This document shows positions 5,215 through 5,874 of a stretch of 5,874 bases of DNA, piece by piece. Under the pieces are notes generated by a model. The model was not told where the DNA came from. It made no database searches and was given only the letters and a program-made list of their open reading frames with translations. This DNA comes from an uncultured Clostridia bacterium (GTDB lineage Bacteria > Bacillota > Clostridia > Christensenellales > Borkfalkiaceae): contig CANRCY010000092.1 of NCBI GenBank assembly GCA_947629225.1, positions 1 to 5,874 of the forward strand, given 5' to 3'. How positions within the stretch are numbered: the first letter of the stretch is position 1; each line of letters begins with the position of its first letter. The translations under genes and the position numbers were made by a program.

Positions 5215-5874
5215 TTATCCTTGTTTTGTCAAAAGAACGGTGGCGTAGGCGGTAATGCCGCGACCTTCGCCGATGTAGCCGAGCTTTTCATTCGTCCCTG
5301 CGGCGACCGCAACGTATTCGCACCCGAGCGCCGCGCGCAGATTTTCCCGCATTTGCTCGATATAGGGGGAGAGGCGGGGGAGCTCGCATAAAATCGAAAT
5401 GGAAGCGTTTTTCACCGCAAAACCGCAAGCGTGTATGCGTTTCATCACCTCGGCGAGCAGTTCCATGCTGTTTGCGCCCCTGTACTCGGGGTCGGTATCG
5501 GGGAAATAATACCCGATGTCGCGCAGAGAGGCGGCGGAAAGGAGCGCGTCCATCAAGGCGTGCACGGGCACGTCTCCGTCGCTGTGCGCTTTCAGCGCGC
5601 GGTTGGAGGGGAGCACAACGCCGCAGAGGGTGATATAATTGAGGTTGAGCCGCGCAATGCCGCGGTCGATCTCTTCCCGATGTTCGAACGCATGGGTGTC
5701 TACGCCGAAGCCCACCCGCTCGGCAGGGGCGAAATCTTCGGCAAAGGTCAGCTTTTTGTTGGCGCGTTCCCCCGCAACGAGAACGGGCGTTTCGATATAC
5801 GCCGCATAAATCCCGCTGTCGTCGGTAAACGTCTTGCCGCTCTTCATCGCCCGCTCATAGGCGGCGAGAAGGGG
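5215..5874 (-). CDS. ispDF: Bifunctional IspD/IspF, C-terminal 219 residues (5' end outside window)
   Basis: Two steps of the MEP pathway to isoprenoid precursors in one protein: IspD makes CDP-methylerythritol and IspF cyclises the phosphorylated product to MEcPP. The first visible residues (PLLAAYERAM, TFTDDSG, LVAGERANKKLTFAEDF, about 1-48) are the characteristic end of IspD, and the frame is open to the window edge. The ATG at 5847 is therefore an internal Met. A complete IspF domain (about 53-216) follows without a break. Its zinc ligands are Asp59 and His61 (GVDTH) and His105, with HSDGDV (97-102), DALLSAASLRDIG, FPDTDP (124-129) and TNEKLGYIG (194-202). The loop between DTH and LCGV is about 12 residues longer than in Escherichia coli IspF as I recall it, and the usual GGV reads CGV. 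The gene lies 29 bases upstream of radA on the same strand, likely in one operon. Domain assignment is firm; the catalytic N-terminal part of IspD cannot be judged. Confidence 0.93.
   Translation of the reverse strand, partial: PLLAAYERAMKSGKTFTDDSGIYAAYIETPVLVAGERANKKLTFAEDFAPAERVGFGVDTHAFEHREEIDRGIARLNLNYITLCGVVLPSNRALKAHSDGDVPVHALMDALLSAASLRDIGYYFPDTDPEYRGANSMELLAEVMKRIHACGFAVKNASISILCELPRLSPYIEQMRENLRAALGCEYVAVAAGTNEKLGYIGEGRGITAYATVLLTKQG

Noticed and set aside
5205..5232. TTGACA on the minus strand at the end of ispDF as a possible radA promoter
   Set aside because: The -35-like hexamer encodes part of LLTKQG and no TATAAT-like box lies 16-18 bases downstream (ACACAA there).
4502..5248. 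Plus-strand 248-codon frame opposite radA
   Set aside because: Antisense shadow with no domain or ribosome site; radA on the other strand is certain.
1..5874. Search for mobile elements, CRISPR, defence genes, tRNAs or riboswitches
   Set aside because: No regularly spaced repeats, terminal repeats, transposase or phage motifs, cloverleaf or conserved leader were seen; coding density leaves only gaps of 76, 72 and 29 bases.

Overview
The window reads as ordinary core-genome DNA from a GC-rich, probably Firmicutes/Clostridia-like bacterium. This assignment is an inference from strong AGGAG-type ribosome sites, the MEP isoprenoid pathway, ABC-2 exporter style, a Clostridia-like TrmB and heavily G/C-ending codons; nothing here fixes the genus. 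Five protein genes fill almost all of it: two at the edges are cut by the window, and the other three plus-strand and minus-strand genes are complete except as noted. I see no tRNA, rRNA, CRISPR array, insertion sequence, phage gene or defence system.

Plus strand, left to right. The window opens inside a tRNA (guanine-N7) methyltransferase gene (trmB), which ends at 449. The very next base begins a near-perfect vegetative promoter (TTGACA, 17-bp spacer, TATAAT with an extended TG). It drives a three-gene unit: a membrane family 2 glycosyltransferase (526-1839), an ABC-2 exporter ATPase (1836-2777) and its permease (2774-3751). Both gene junctions have the same form: a TTG start inside the sequence TTGA that overlaps the previous TGA stop, with a purine-rich ribosome site seven bases upstream. 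This implies translational coupling and one shared job, plausibly making a glycan or glycolipid at the membrane and exporting it, although the substrate cannot be read from the sequence.

Centre. A 72-base gap between convergent genes holds a perfect 19-bp GC-rich hairpin. Its U-rich flank favours termination of the leftward transcript, and it may also stop the exporter transcript.

Minus strand, right to left. The right edge cuts into a bifunctional ispDF gene (the last part of IspD fused in frame to a complete IspF). It is followed 29 bases later by radA, the DNA-repair ATPase/branch-migration protein. The two are probably co-transcribed. Linkage of radA with ispD and ispF is also known in Bacillus subtilis, but there radA comes first.

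I found no convincing undescribed system. The points most worth checking are the glycosyltransferase plus ABC exporter unit with its twin TTGA junctions, the divergent motif in TrmB, the inserted loop in IspF, and a strong hairpin inside radA.
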